Assembly: GCA_016342495.1 (NCBI GenBank)
Contig: JAEIOG010000020.1
Location: 1 to 59,696, forward strand
Reading direction: 5' to 3'
DNA length: 59,696 nt
DNA from: Phycisphaerae bacterium
Lineage (GTDB): Bacteria; Planctomycetota; Phycisphaerae; Sedimentisphaerales; SM23-30
Position numbers and translations under genes: made by a program. Shown here piece after piece: positions 35,018-44,160 of this stretch; position 1 is the stretch's first letter; every line of letters starts with the position of its first letter. Below the pieces are notes generated by a model. That model did not search any database. It saw only the letters and a list, made by a program, of their open reading frames with translations, and was not told the DNA's origin.

Positions 35018-36484
35018 TTAGCTAATTTTTTGCAATAATAAAAAAGCTAAGCTAAAGTAAACGACATAGCTTAAAGCGTCATTTGCGGTTGTCACCAGAG
35101 GTCCAGAGCTAATAGCGGGGTCAACACCAATTTTACGGAATAAAAAAGGCAGTGATAAACCGATTATAGTGGATAAAATTACACAGCAGAAAATCGAAAG
35201 GCCTACCGAACATCCCAAAGCAATGGCATGATTAACCGGAATTTTAGCTAGTGTCTGGGCTGAAACTATATCAATACTGTTATTTGCTCCAGCCAGTTCT
35301 GATGGTAATGTAACATCGGGAAAAACACAGAGCCAGCCGATAGCTAATGCACCTGCTACTGATCCGCAAATCATTGCTACTAAAGAAGCTATGCGGATTT
35401 CGCGTAGGAAAACCTGGCCAATATCCAGCCCTGCCAGGTCGCCAGTGGCTAAGCCACGGACAACGACGGTGGAAGTCTGCATACCACTGTTGCCACCCAT
35501 AGCGGCAATAGCAGGCATGAACATTAATATACAAATCCAATCGATATCCATAAAATGTTGACGGAAGATGCCCTGGAAAAAGCTTGCTGATATAATCGCA
35601 CAGGTCAGGCATGTCAAAAGCCATGGAAGTCGCACTTTAGCAGCCTGCCAGGAACGTCGGGTATCGAATTCATCGGGGTGGGTACCGGCCATCACCATGA
35701 CATCTTCTTCGGCTTCTTCTTCCATGACGTCAACGACATCATCAACAGTGATTCTACCAAGCAGAATGTGATTGTTATCTACAACGGGCATGACAATAAG
35801 GTCATTTTTACGGAAAATGTTAGCAACTTCTTCCTGATCGGCTTCGGCTGGTACGGTGGGTGAATCGGTATCCATTACATTGACTATAGGAGTATTGCGG
35901 GGGTATCGTAAAAGCTCCTGGATGCTAACAACGCCTTTTAACTTACGATTATTATCAACAACAAAAACAGAATAAAAATCATCGTCGGGATCACCCTGGC
36001 GAAAAGCCTGGATAGCATCCCTTACAGTCTGTTTGATATTGATTTCCAATAAGACCGGGGTCATGATACCGCCAGCGGTTTCTTCGTCAAAGCACAGTAA
36101 CTTTTCGATCTGATCGGATTCTTCATCATCCATCTGGTCGAGTACTTCTTCGGTACGTTTCTGACTAAAGTCTGCCATGATGTCGGCGGCTTCATCAGGT
36201 GGCAGCGTAGAAACAATTTCTCCCAGTTCATTACTGGTCATATCTTCGACGATTTCATTACGAGTAGCTTCGTCAATTTTTTCCAGAACTTCGCCAGCTT
36301 CTTTGGGTCCCAGCAAGTCAAACAGAATTTGTCGGGCGACTTCATCGACTACTTCGACTACTTCGGCAACATCGGAAGTTCGAGTTTCTTCCAATAGTGA
36401 TTTCAAAGCTTCGAAATGCTGTTTGTCGATTAGATCTTCAATGCGGTCTAAAAGTTGTTTTGTACTTTGTTGGCTGTTTGGCAC
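35018..36484 (-). CDS. mgtE: MgtE-family magnesium transporter
   Basis: The 488-residue protein has the MgtE layout: an N-terminal acidic helical domain (about residues 10-130, ADIMADFSQKRTEEVLDQMD), two CBS domains (about 135-255, including VVDNNRKLKGVVSIQELL and VVDNNHILLGRITVDDVVDVM), and five transmembrane helices (about 285-488) with GNSGMQTSTVVVRGLATGDL and TTANDALSYVVYFSLAFLLL. It is a Mg2+-gated Mg2+ channel in the inner membrane. The start is GTG with GGAG eight bases upstream. No M-box riboswitch is visible in the 400 bp before it. Confidence 0.95.
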   Translation of the reverse strand: MPNSQQSTKQLLDRIEDLIDKQHFEALKSLLEETRTSDVAEVVEVVDEVARQILFDLLGPKEAGEVLEKIDEATRNEIVEDMTSNELGEIVSTLPPDEAADIMADFSQKRTEEVLDQMDDEESDQIEKLLCFDEETAGGIMTPVLLEINIKQTVRDAIQAFRQGDPDDDFYSVFVVDNNRKLKGVVSIQELLRYPRNTPIVNVMDTDSPTVPAEADQEEVANIFRKNDLIVMPVVDNNHILLGRITVDDVVDVMEEEAEEDVMVMAGTHPDEFDTRRSWQAAKVRLPWLLTCLTCAIISASFFQGIFRQHFMDIDWICILMFMPAIAAMGGNSGMQTSTVVVRGLATGDLAGLDIGQVFLREIRIASLVAMICGSVAGALAIGWLCVFPDVTLPSELAGANNSIDIVSAQTLAKIPVNHAIALGCSVGLSIFCCVILSTIIGLSLPFLFRKIGVDPAISSGPLVTTANDALSYVVYFSLAFLLLQKIS

Positions 36485-36887
36485 AGCTTGCTCCAGAAAA
36501 AATTAATGAGTACTTTAAGGGATTTTGTATTCAGATATGTATAAGCATAAAGATATTCTAACATTTATGCCAGCTAAAAGTTAGCAAGTTTGTGAAAATC
36601 GAATGTTACTTTATGTGTAACATTTTAGCTATAAGTTGCAACTATTTGATTAAAGTCATGGGCAATAATCTATTAGTCACGGATTTTAGCGGATTATTAC
36701 TGATTTACGCAGATTAGTTTAATTTAGTGTTTTGTTTATTTTTTTACAGCAGGTTTCTGTTTTTTTAATTGGCACAGCTATCCTGTAAGTTGATTGGCTT
36801 ATGAAGGTTATCTGAAAAAAATCAGCAAAACTGAATCGATAAAAAGGGATTATCATGAAAATTAGCTTCAGTCCTTAAAATATTACT
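36485..36887. other. Intergenic region between mgtE and yidD
   Basis: About 400 bp, AT-rich. Near 36670-36720 it holds a dispersed repeat (ATTAGTCACGGATT, then GATTTACGCAGATTAG) also seen near 15904-15950 in inverted form. The mgtE promoter should be here. No riboswitch or RNA gene was recognised. Confidence 0.4.
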
Positions 36888-37142
36888 TCATTTTTTGTTT
36901 TTTTGAGGTACCGGGTCATAGCCACCTTTGTTGAAGGGGTGGCAGCGTAAAATACGCCAGATTATCAGATAGCAAGCCTTGAAAATATTGTGTTTGCTAA
37001 GTGCTTCAAGGCTGTATTGGCTGCAGGTAGGGACGAATTTGCAATTGCTACCCAGCCAGGGCGAGATAGCTAGCTGGTAAAAACGGATGAATTTAGTAAA
37101 AATCCAGTTAGGAATCCTGATTATATTATTAATCCAATTCAT
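36888..37142 (-). CDS. yidD: Membrane protein insertion efficiency factor YidD
   Basis: The 84-residue protein has the YidD signature: [31 protein letters not shown], then [19 protein letters not shown]. The family helps YidC insert proteins into the inner membrane. The ATG at 37142 overlaps the end of rnpA by 14 bases, as is common, and suggests translational coupling. An upstream in-frame TTG at 37169 is less likely. Confidence 0.93.
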   Translation of the reverse strand: MNWINNIIRIPNWIFTKFIRFYQLAISPWLGSNCKFVPTCSQYSLEALSKHNIFKACYLIIWRILRCHPFNKGGYDPVPQKNKK

Positions 37143-37533
37143 CGGATTGGTTTTCCAGTTTTCTTTCAATTTTTTTTACCAACCTGGGCGATACATTTAG
37201 CAATGCAGCTTCATATTTTTTGGCCAATGGTTTTTCTGTAAGTCGCGGTATTATGACATAATCATAGCCCATGGGGAGTTGGTGTTGCAGAACTCGAAAG
37301 GCCTGTCGTAGAGTTCTTTTAAATCTGTTACGTTGGACGGCATTACCTAATTTTTTGCCGACACATACACCGACACGACTAAAGGCAAGGGTGTTTTTGT
37401 GCATATAAATTATTAATGTATTGTTGGCTGCACTTTGTTTGCTGTCGAAAACCTGGGCGAATTCGCTTTTTGAACGTATACGTTGACAGCGACTCAGCTT
37501 TAATTTATGATTGTTATTGTTTGCATTTGTCAA
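37129..37533 (-). CDS. rnpA: Ribonuclease P protein component
   Basis: The 134-residue basic protein has the RnpA motif [26 protein letters not shown] and YDYVIIPR, and is the protein partner of RNase P RNA in tRNA 5' processing. The only well-placed start is a TTG at 37533 with a poor Shine-Dalgarno, 17 bp after the preceding stop codon, so coupling is probable. Neighbours are yidD downstream and a small membrane protein upstream. The usual partner rpmH (L34) is not next to it or anywhere in the window. Confidence 0.92.
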   Translation of the reverse strand: MTNANNNNHKLKLSRCQRIRSKSEFAQVFDSKQSAANNTLIIYMHKNTLAFSRVGVCVGKKLGNAVQRNRFKRTLRQAFRVLQHQLPMGYDYVIIPRLTEKPLAKKYEAALLNVSPRLVKKIERKLENQSDELD

Positions 37534-37550
37534 AACAGGTTTTATGCTTT

Positions 37551-37934
37551 CTATCGTTCTTCTGCTTCTTCTATGTCAGGTTCTATGTCCATATCTTTTT
37601 CGCTGAGGCGATAGTTGCTCCAGGCGTCGACATGTTCGGTGGGTGGATTTTTTTTGCCAATGCCAGCAAGTTCACGACAACGTCTGCCGCTTCTGATGAC
37701 AACTGAAATGAAAATAATAACCATAAAGCTAATGATCAGTAATATTGTCCATAATAATAATGTCTTAAACTTTTTCTTTTCGAGTTTGGCGGTTTCGTTG
37801 GCATCTGCATTTTGATTATTTTTAGAATCTATTGCGTTGGAAACTTTCTGTTGGGTTGAATCCGTTACCTGTTGGTCCTCAACGGCAAAACAGAAACTGT
37901 TTAGCACCAATATCAATAACAAAAGCCATTTCAT
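37551..37934 (-). CDS. Small membrane protein, unknown function
   Basis: The 127-residue protein has a signal peptide (MKWLLLLILVLNSFCFA), a polar stretch rich in Asn, Gln and Lys, one transmembrane helix (LLLWTILLIISFMVIIFISVVI, about residues 59-80) and an acidic cytoplasmic tail (SEKDMDIEPDIEEAEER). The ATG at 37934 has GGAGAAC seven bases upstream; a TTG 15 bases earlier is rejected. It lies between dnaJ and rnpA, probably in one transcript with both. Its job is unknown. Confidence 0.7.
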   Translation of the reverse strand: MKWLLLLILVLNSFCFAVEDQQVTDSTQQKVSNAIDSKNNQNADANETAKLEKKKFKTLLLWTILLIISFMVIIFISVVIRSGRRCRELAGIGKKNPPTEHVDAWSNYRLSEKDMDIEPDIEEAEER

Positions 37935-37964
37935 TTCTAAGTTCTCCAATGTTGAAATTTGCCA

Positions 37965-38900
37965 TCAGTCCCAGCTGTTGCGAATATCATCCTGGGGATT
38001 TTGGGCAGCGAACTGTTCTAATAATTCTTTGCTTGAGTCGTCAATGTTATCAGGCAGAATAATTTTCAGGATCAGGTACATATCGCCGGTGGTTTTACCA
38101 TTGCTGATTCCTTTACCGCGCAGTCTCAGTTTTCTGCCACCACTGCTTGCGGAGGGGATGGTTACTGTTGTTTTATCATGTAAAGTTGGGACATCAATTT
38201 TGGTACCCAATGCTGCTTCAGTTATTGTTAGTGGTACATCTAAAAGGATATCATTTTCATCGCGTTTGAAATAACGATGAGTTTGGACATTAACTGTAAT
38301 TATCAGGTCGCCAGGGCCCCCGGGTGCCAGTTGGCCCTTGCCCCGCAGACGAATTTTGCCACCATCTTTGATACCTTGCGGGATTTTAACTTCGAGTTTT
38401 TGTTGGCTTTGTCGTCGGCCTTCAGTTAAGGTTAATGCAACATCGCGGGTAGTGCCAGAGGTCATTTCATCAAAACTGATGGTTACGCTGTGATTAATAT
38501 CCTGCCCTTTAGTTGGCGGCTTGCTGGGTCGCTGTCTTCTGGACCGTCCTGTCATAGAGCCAAACAAATCGCCAAAGCCACCACCGCCGCTACTACCAAA
38601 GAGGTCTGCAAAGTCGAATTCCATACCACCACGTCCAGCAGAGCCAAAGCCTCCACTGCTTTTGCTGTTAAACGAATTAGAACCGGTATGGCCAAAGCGG
38701 TCAAAATTTCTTCTTTTTTCGGTATCGCTGAGAGTTTCGTAGGCTTCCTGGACTTCTTTGAATTGTTCGGCTTTGGCTTTGTCATTGCCGGAGGTATCAG
38801 GGTGATATTTCCGCGCCAGCTTGCGATAAGCTTTTTTGATTTCATCAGCGTTGGCGCCTTTGTTAACCCCTAGAATGTCATAATAATCACGTTTTACCAT
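37965..38900 (-). CDS. CbpA-like DnaJ co-chaperone (no zinc finger)
   Basis: The 311-residue protein starts with a J domain (MVKRDYYDILGVNKGAN ... YHPDTSG with the HPD triad), then a Gly/Phe-rich linker, and the DnaJ C-terminal substrate-binding domain (IKDGGKIRLRGKGQLAPGGPGDLIITV and GGRKLRLRGKGISNGKTTGDMYLILKI). The four CxxCxGxG zinc repeats of DnaJ are absent, which makes it CbpA-type (class B). It stimulates DnaK ATPase. GGAA lies before the ATG at 38900. It appears to head a unit with the small membrane protein gene, rnpA and yidD. Confidence 0.93.
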   Translation of the reverse strand: MVKRDYYDILGVNKGANADEIKKAYRKLARKYHPDTSGNDKAKAEQFKEVQEAYETLSDTEKRRNFDRFGHTGSNSFNSKSSGGFGSAGRGGMEFDFADLFGSSGGGGFGDLFGSMTGRSRRQRPSKPPTKGQDINHSVTISFDEMTSGTTRDVALTLTEGRRQSQQKLEVKIPQGIKDGGKIRLRGKGQLAPGGPGDLIITVNVQTHRYFKRDENDILLDVPLTITEAALGTKIDVPTLHDKTTVTIPSASSGGRKLRLRGKGISNGKTTGDMYLILKIILPDNIDDSSKELLEQFAAQNPQDDIRNSWD

Positions 38901-39554
38901 GTGAAATGTTCCAATATATATGATAATGACGCTCAAAAATAGCGTTATTTTATCTAAATTATGTCTAAATCTATTGTTGACAATTGCTTACAATAATTCC
39001 AGCTGGATATTATATACATATATAGTCTGTTTTGCAATAGGGTTAAAAAAGGTTTGAATTTTTGTTATTTGGATGCGGCTGATATCCTAAATATGTAATT
39101 TAAATGGGGGAAATAGAAAATTTTGAAAAAAATTAAATTAAATTAAATTGTTATTTTCGTGAATCTGGTATTTCCAGATCGTTATATAATGTTTATAAAT
39201 TGCAACACAATATGTTGTAATATCATTATAGGTCTAAGAAAATGTTAATTGAGTCAGGGAAGTTAAGATAGGTAAGCATATATAAGTTTGCCTATTGTGA
39301 CATTATTAGGTTAAAGTCCAATAATGATCGACCAATGCGGTTATCAATACTGATAAATGTGGATAAACTGTTGATAATAGTGATAAATTAATTCAAGTTT
39401 TTTGAAAGCACCTGACGATAAATGTGATGTTAAGTTAAACGACGGAGTTCGTCACAACTACAACATATTGTGGTCAATGGAAATGCAGAGCCGCTGATCA
39501 CGGAAGGCTAACGCCAAAAGCAGAATAAAACCTTATATAGTGGAGACTGAAAAA
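38901..39554. other. Candidate replication origin region
   Basis: This 650-bp AT-rich gene-free stretch lies between diverging genes. It holds four DnaA-box-like 9-mers in 46 bp: TTATCAATA (39341-39349), TGTGGATAA (39358-39366, a perfect box on the minus strand), TGTTGATAA (39369-39377) and TAGTGATAA (39378-39386). It also has an AT-rich tract of AATTA repeats near 39131-39150 that could unwind. Nearby rnpA and yidD often lie at bacterial origins. No dnaA or dnaN is in the window, so this is a candidate only. Confidence 0.4.
39441..39515 (+). promoter_or_regulatory. Structured leader before the FlgM-like gene
   Basis: Three possible hairpins precede the gene: GACG-GAGTT-CGTC (39441-39453), GTGGTCA paired with TGATCAC (39470-39501, one G-U pair) and GGC-TAAC-GCC (39506-39515). 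No known riboswitch consensus was matched. Confidence 0.3.
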
Positions 39555-39836
39555 ATGAATAACATTAACCGAATTGATGGATATCGGCCTTTGAGTCCGA
39601 TTTCCAACCAGCCAGTGCAACCTGGCAGCGAGAATTCAGCAAAAAGCCAACCTGCACGAGCTGACAGAGTAGAAATATCTGAAAATGCCATGTATCTTGC
39701 TCGTATGCAGCAGATGCCGGAAGTCAGACAAGAAAAAGTTGAGGCTGTCCGACAACAGATTCAGGCTGGTACTTATGATATTGATTCCAAAATTGATGTC
39801 GTAGCTGAAAGACTATCAGAAGAGTACACCTGGTAA
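39555..39836 (+). CDS. FlgM-like anti-sigma-28 factor
   Basis: This 93-residue protein has a disordered first half and a helical C-terminal half (ADRVEISENAMYLARM, then VRQEKVEAVRQQIQAGTYDIDSKIDVVAERL) that matches the sigma-28-binding segment of FlgM. It would hold flagellar sigma factor inactive until hook completion. GGAG lies before the ATG at 39555, and a terminator follows, so it is monocistronic and apart from other flagellar genes. A chemoreceptor gene 2 kb downstream fits a motile stage. Confidence 0.75.
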   Translation: MNNINRIDGYRPLSPISNQPVQPGSENSAKSQPARADRVEISENAMYLARMQQMPEVRQEKVEAVRQQIQAGTYDIDSKIDVVAERLSEEYTW

Positions 39837-39867
39837 GGATACCGGGTTTTATAAGTCAAAGGAATGA

Positions 39868-39905
39868 TAAAGGCAGGTTTTCCCAAAAGAAAGCCTGCCT
39901 TTTAT
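39868..39905 (+). terminator. Terminator of the FlgM-like gene
   Basis: AAAGGCAGG and CCTGCCTTT form a 9-bp stem extended by TTTTC/GAAAG inside, followed by a short T-rich run. Confidence 0.85.
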
Positions 39906-39963
39906 ATTTTAGATCTTTTGAATTAAATTCGATAAGTTATTGAAAAGAATGAGTTTAAGGAAA

Positions 39964-40037
39964 TACGCCCAGAGGGAGTCGAACCCCCAACCCTCGGTTT
40001 CGAAGACCGATGCTCTATCCAGTTGAGCTATGAGCGC
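39964..40037 (-). tRNA. tRNA-Arg (UCG)
   Basis: On the minus strand the cloverleaf is complete: acceptor GCGCTCA, D-arm, anticodon stem TCGGT/ACCGA with loop CTTCGAA (anticodon TCG, reads CGA), and T-arm with GTTCGACTC. The acceptor closes with a G1-U72 pair. CCA is not encoded. Confidence 0.93.
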
Positions 40038-40064
40038 TCATATCATCATTTGAGATGAAAAAAA

Positions 40065-40146
<82 letters not shown>

Positions 40147-40452
40147 AAATCATAAGTGTTTGGAAATAAACAGTTTACGATTTTTATTTACTTTTTAGCA
40201 GATAAATTTTATTGAACAGAGAAATCTAAGCCAAATGATAAATAACTGCAAGCCACACAATTTACAAAGAAATCACTATAGATACAATCTCAAAATCTAA
40301 AATATGCGATAATTTATGCTTTATTTCATATAAAGTCGAAATAATAACACATTAGTTAAAATATGTGTTTTTTTTCTTGCCAAGATTAGTATTGAGCTGA
40401 TATATGTATCTGTTGACAGAAACGCAGTATTTACTTTATAAGGAGCATTGTT
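40147..40452. other. Intergenic region upstream of outer-membrane protein
   Basis: About 300 bp, very AT-rich. It should contain the tRNA promoter on the minus strand and that of the outer-membrane protein on the plus strand. No repeat or RNA gene was recognised. Confidence 0.4.
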
Positions 40453-41355
40453 ATGAAAAAGCTATTGATTCTCACATTAATTTGTCTCGTCAGCGTTGCA
40501 GGCAAAGTACAGGCGGAAACTGATTTACTCGAAGCGGCAGCTCCTCCGGGCTATCATTTTCAGTATTTTAACATTTATCAGCATGGCCAGGACTTTGCTC
40601 GTGATGATATTGGGCTTAAAGATCTTGATATTGATGTCAATGTCAGTTTGTTCCGTCCGGTAAAATGGTGGGATAATGGAGTAATTCATGCAGTTATACC
40701 TTATGGCTATATCGATCAGGAAGCCACAGTCAGTACTCCAGGTGGGCCTATGCAACTGGTTGGCGACAGTAAATGGGACCTTGGCGATGCTTTTATTGGT
40801 GGTGCCTATCGTTGGCATAGCGAAAAAGCAAATGACATGAAAGACCCAGGAAATAAATGGTGGGTGTTGGCTGGATCAGATTTTAGATTTCCTACCGGAA
40901 ATTATGACAGTAAATGCGACCCTTATGATGCTAAAAAGCTCGTTCCTGATAGTGGCGTAAATTTTGGTAATGGTTCTTTCAGCGTTCAGCCTTTCTTTAT
41001 TCTATCTACTTTGTTTAATAAAGGTATGTTTGGTACCGATACCGAAGTTCGCTGGGATTTCAATACCTCAGCTGGTCCAATCAAATATAATCCGGATGAC
41101 AAGCTGGAACTCTGGCAGACTTTCCACATGGGGTTGCCCGGTGGATTTAGAGTCGGTGTTGCCGCCAAAGGTGAATTTGAAATAACCGATGATGACAATG
41201 ATGATGACCATTCGTTATATATTGGTGTCGGGCCGGAATTAATGTGGATGAAGGGTAATTTTGTTATCTGGACAAAAGTGCTGTTTGATGTGATGACTAA
41301 TGATTCTCCTGAAGAATTTATTACAGCTTATGTTCGTATGGGCTGGAATTTCTAA
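40453..41355 (+). CDS. Outer-membrane beta-barrel protein (Phenol_MetA_deg-like transporter)
   Basis: The 300-residue protein has a signal peptide (MKKLLILTLICLVSVAGKVQA) and alternating hydrophobic/polar strands ending in an aromatic residue (YVRMGWNF), as outer-membrane barrels do. Motifs such as AAAPPGYHFQYFNIYQ, WKWDLGDAF-like KWDLGDAFIGGAYRWH, FRFPTGNYD and GVGPELMWMKGNF fit the meta-pathway phenol degradation protein family, a group of poorly defined outer-membrane transporters. Substrate is unknown. TAAGGAG precedes the ATG and a terminator follows, so it is a single-gene unit. Confidence 0.8.
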   Translation: MKKLLILTLICLVSVAGKVQAETDLLEAAAPPGYHFQYFNIYQHGQDFARDDIGLKDLDIDVNVSLFRPVKWWDNGVIHAVIPYGYIDQEATVSTPGGPMQLVGDSKWDLGDAFIGGAYRWHSEKANDMKDPGNKWWVLAGSDFRFPTGNYDSKCDPYDAKKLVPDSGVNFGNGSFSVQPFFILSTLFNKGMFGTDTEVRWDFNTSAGPIKYNPDDKLELWQTFHMGLPGGFRVGVAAKGEFEITDDDNDDDHSLYIGVGPELMWMKGNFVIWTKVLFDVMTNDSPEEFITAYVRMGWNF

Positions 41356-41879
41356 AAAAACTCAGCTAAGCTAAATATACCCTTCGTTCTTAATAAGTTC
41401 GGAGGGTTTTTTTATGTATATTCTTGGTATATATTAGTATGTCAAGAAATGATAGGAAGTGTTGATGTTGTTTTATGTCTTTTCATAGAATCAATAGTTA
41501 TGTATGTGATAAGGAGGTCCAGATAAAAAAGTGATTATAAAAATTATAGACGTACCTAATGCTAATGTTAGATTTTATTTTAATCAAAAAAAAAGCAGAT
41601 TTTTAAGATAGAGAGATTAATATTAGGATTACTAGATTGATTTAGCATGGATGTTATGTTTTTATCGGACCTGAATATTTGGAGGTAAATTTTGCTATTC
41701 CCAAATCGGTAGCAATCAAAAATTGATTAACTCATGGTTAAGTTTATTTGTGGATTTGTCGAATCTATATATGGATGAAAAAACATTTGATTTATGTGTT
41801 TTTTACGATTTGGTTAAAAGCATAATTGCTTTGCATTAATTAATATGATGTTGCAACTGATTACTTGAAAGGTTTGAGT
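41356..41879. other. Intergenic region upstream of the chemoreceptor
   Basis: About 520 bp, AT-rich. It starts with the terminator of the outer-membrane protein gene. A strong Shine-Dalgarno (AAGGAGG at 41511-41517) precedes a GTG and a 26-codon frame; this was judged uncertain. No clear promoter or repeat was seen. Confidence 0.4.
41379..41413 (+). terminator. Terminator of the outer-membrane protein gene
   Basis: ACCCTTCG and CGGAGGGT form an 8-bp stem with one G-U pair, followed by a run of T. Confidence 0.85.
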
Positions 41880-44042
41880 ATGAAAATTAGAGGTAAACTT
41901 GTTAGTTTGGTAGTATCTGGAGTTGTGCTTGTAGGTGTGACTATTTCCGTATTTTCAATTATTACTATAAAGAAAATGGGAAATGAACGCATTGCAGAAA
42001 CAGAAACAGAGTTGATGGAACAACGTAAGGCGATGTTGACCGTTTATGTTGATAATGCTTATACTATTGCAGAGGCATCTTATAATGATAGCCAGAATGT
42101 TGCAAAACTTACTGAAGCATATCAAGGTAAACTCAGCGGATTGGTTGAGGTTGTTTATAAAACCATTGAAACAATCCACAAGAATTACAGTGATTTATCA
42201 GAACAGGAACAAAAGAAGCTGGCCATTAAGATCGTTAAAGAAATGCGATATGAACAGGAACAGTATTTTTGGATAAATGATTTAGAAGCAAATATGATTA
42301 TGCATCCGATAATACCTTCAATGGATGGCACCAGCATGAAAGATTTTACTGACCCAACAGGCAAGAAATTTTTCGTTAACATGGTAGAGGTGTGCAAAAA
42401 AAATGGCGAAGGCATGGTAGATTATATGTGGCCCAAACCAGGTGAAGAAAAACCTGTGAAAAAAATATCCTATGTCAAGCTTTATGAACCTTGGGGTTGG
42501 ATAATTGGGACAGGTGTTTATATGGAATCGACTGAAGGGCAAATGCAAAAAAAATCATTGGAAACGATAAATACAATTCGTTATGAAGAAGATAAGAGTG
42601 GATATTTATATGTTTTCAATAAAGATACTCGGAAAATGCTACAGCATGCCAAGGCATCGCTTGTAGGTACCGACATTGCTGATGATATTTATACTGACCC
42701 AGATGGGAAAAAATTATTAGTGGAGCAGTTGGCTGATATTGAAAAAACCGGAGATGGATTCACTAGTTACAAATGGCCAAAACCTGGTGAAAATGAACCA
42801 ATTGAGAAAATTACATATGCGAAAACATTTGTACCATGGAATTGGGTTATAAGTACAGGTGCCTATGTTGATGATATTGAAAAAGCTGTTGCTGCAAAGA
42901 GCCAGGCTATCGCTGCGGAGATAAAATCACAAATTCAACAAATTGTTATTAGTACAGTCTTGATATGTATAGTATTATCTTTTTTGACGATGTATGTAGC
43001 GAATAAGATTGCTAAACCAATCAAAAATGCCAGTGATATGCTAAAGGATATCGCCCAAGGCGAAGGCGATTTGACAAAGAGGCTTGTAATTGATTCTAAT
43101 GATGAGATGGGTGAACTTTCTAAATGGTTTAATGTTTTTGTTGAGAAAATTCAAAATATCATTATTCAGATAACAGGCAATGCTGCAATTGTTTCGAGTT
43201 CGTCTACTGAACTTTCTGCTACTGCTGCACAAATGTCCAGTGGTGCAGAAGAAATGACCAATCAATCGGTATCGGTCTCGGCGGCAGCGGAGGAAATGTC
43301 GGTTAATATGGTTGGTATGGCAAAATCGACAGAGGAAATGTCAGCCAGTATCAGAATGGTAGCAGCGGCGGTAGAGGAAATGACTGCCAGTGTAAGTGAA
43401 ATTGCTAGTAATGCTGAACAGGCCGCCACTGTTGCTGATGAGGCTTCAGTTTTAGCAACGAGCAGTAATGAAAAAATTGATCAGTTAGGTCTGGCCGCTG
43501 ATGAAATCGGAAAAGTCATTGAAGTCATTCAAGATATCGCTGAGCAAACTAATCTATTAGCCTTGAACGCTACAATTGAAGCCGCTCGAGCCGGTGACGC
43601 AGGCAAGGGCTTTGCGGTTGTGGCCAATGAAGTCAAAGAACTTGCCAAGCAGACCGCTGAAGCTACTAATGAAATCAGTGAGCGTATTGGTGCTATCCAA
43701 AGTACAACCACTGAATCAGTAGAATCTATCAGTAAGATTTCTGAGGTTATTAAGAAAGTTAATGATGTCTCCCGTTCAATTGCCGCTGCAGTTGAAGAAC
43801 AAAGCGCTACAACAGGAGAAATCGCTCAAAGTGTATCCAGTGTTGCTACGGTTTCCGATACGGTATCAAGAAGTATATCGGAGTCGGCTTCTGCCAGCCA
43901 GGAAATAACAAAGAATATTACAGGTGTTGATGCCGCGGCACGTCAGACAGCTCAAAGTTCTGCTCAAACCCAGGTTGCCAGCACCGAGCTATCTAAGCTT
44001 TCAGAAGAGCTTCATGGGTTAGTAGGGCAATTCAAAGTTTAG
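41880..44042 (+). CDS. Methyl-accepting chemotaxis protein with tandem sCache domains
   Basis: This 720-residue receptor has an N-terminal membrane helix (about residues 8-30). A periplasmic region contains two similar small Cache units, each ending in a WPKPGExxPxxKIxYxKxFxPWxWxIxTGxYxxx pattern (near residues 185-220 and 290-330). A second membrane helix (about 355-380), a HAMP domain and a long signalling coiled coil follow, with the hairpin tip [28 protein letters not shown] near residues 557-585. It senses small ligands, possibly organic acids, and controls CheA. There is no CheR-binding tail peptide. AAAGG precedes the ATG at 41880. It is a single gene ended by a strong terminator, with no che genes nearby. 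Confidence 0.95.
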   Translation: MKIRGKLVSLVVSGVVLVGVTISVFSIITIKKMGNERIAETETELMEQRKAMLTVYVDNAYTIAEASYNDSQNVAKLTEAYQGKLSGLVEVVYKTIETIHKNYSDLSEQEQKKLAIKIVKEMRYEQEQYFWINDLEANMIMHPIIPSMDGTSMKDFTDPTGKKFFVNMVEVCKKNGEGMVDYMWPKPGEEKPVKKISYVKLYEPWGWIIGTGVYMESTEGQMQKKSLETINTIRYEEDKSGYLYVFNKDTRKMLQHAKASLVGTDIADDIYTDPDGKKLLVEQLADIEKTGDGFTSYKWPKPGENEPIEKITYAKTFVPWNWVISTGAYVDDIEKAVAAKSQAIAAEIKSQIQQIVISTVLICIVLSFLTMYVANKIAKPIKNASDMLKDIAQGEGDLTKRLVIDSNDEMGELSKWFNVFVEKIQNIIIQITGNAAIVSSSSTELSATAAQMSSGAEEMTNQSVSVSAAAEEMSVNMVGMAKSTEEMSASIRMVAAAVEEMTASVSEIASNAEQAATVADEASVLATSSNEKIDQLGLAADEIGKVIEVIQDIAEQTNLLALNATIEAARAGDAGKGFAVVANEVKELAKQTAEATNEISERIGAIQSTTTESVESISKISEVIKKVNDVSRSIAAAVEEQSATTGEIAQSVSSVATVSDTVSRSISESASASQEITKNITGVDAAARQTAQSSAQTQVASTELSKLSEELHGLVGQFKV

Positions 44043-44069
44043 TTTTAATATTTCTACCCAAACAAAAAA

Positions 44070-44104
44070 GAAACCCCTTGGTTGATAGCCAAGGGGTTTT
44101 TTGT
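44070..44104 (+). terminator. Terminator of the chemoreceptor gene
   Basis: AACCCCTTGG and CCAAGGGGTT form a 10-bp perfect stem followed by six T. Confidence 0.95.
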
Positions 44105-44160
44105 TTGTTTGAAAGTGCGAAGGTGTGAAAGTAAGAAAGATAATTTTAATTTTCGTACTC

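Noticed and set aside
36485..36887. Mg2+ M-box riboswitch upstream of mgtE
   Set aside because: The conserved M-box core was not found on the minus strand; the region holds a dispersed repeat instead.
40414..40443. TTGACA-16-TTTATA promoter in front of the outer-membrane protein gene
   Set aside because: The -10 would overlap the Shine-Dalgarno, giving a transcript without a ribosome-binding site. It is probably chance.
41531..41611. 26-codon frame after a perfect AAGGAGG site, starting GTG
   Set aside because: It is short, Lys/Ile/Asn-rich as expected of random AT-rich DNA, has no recognisable domain, and is followed by 270 bp of non-coding DNA. Kept only as a note.
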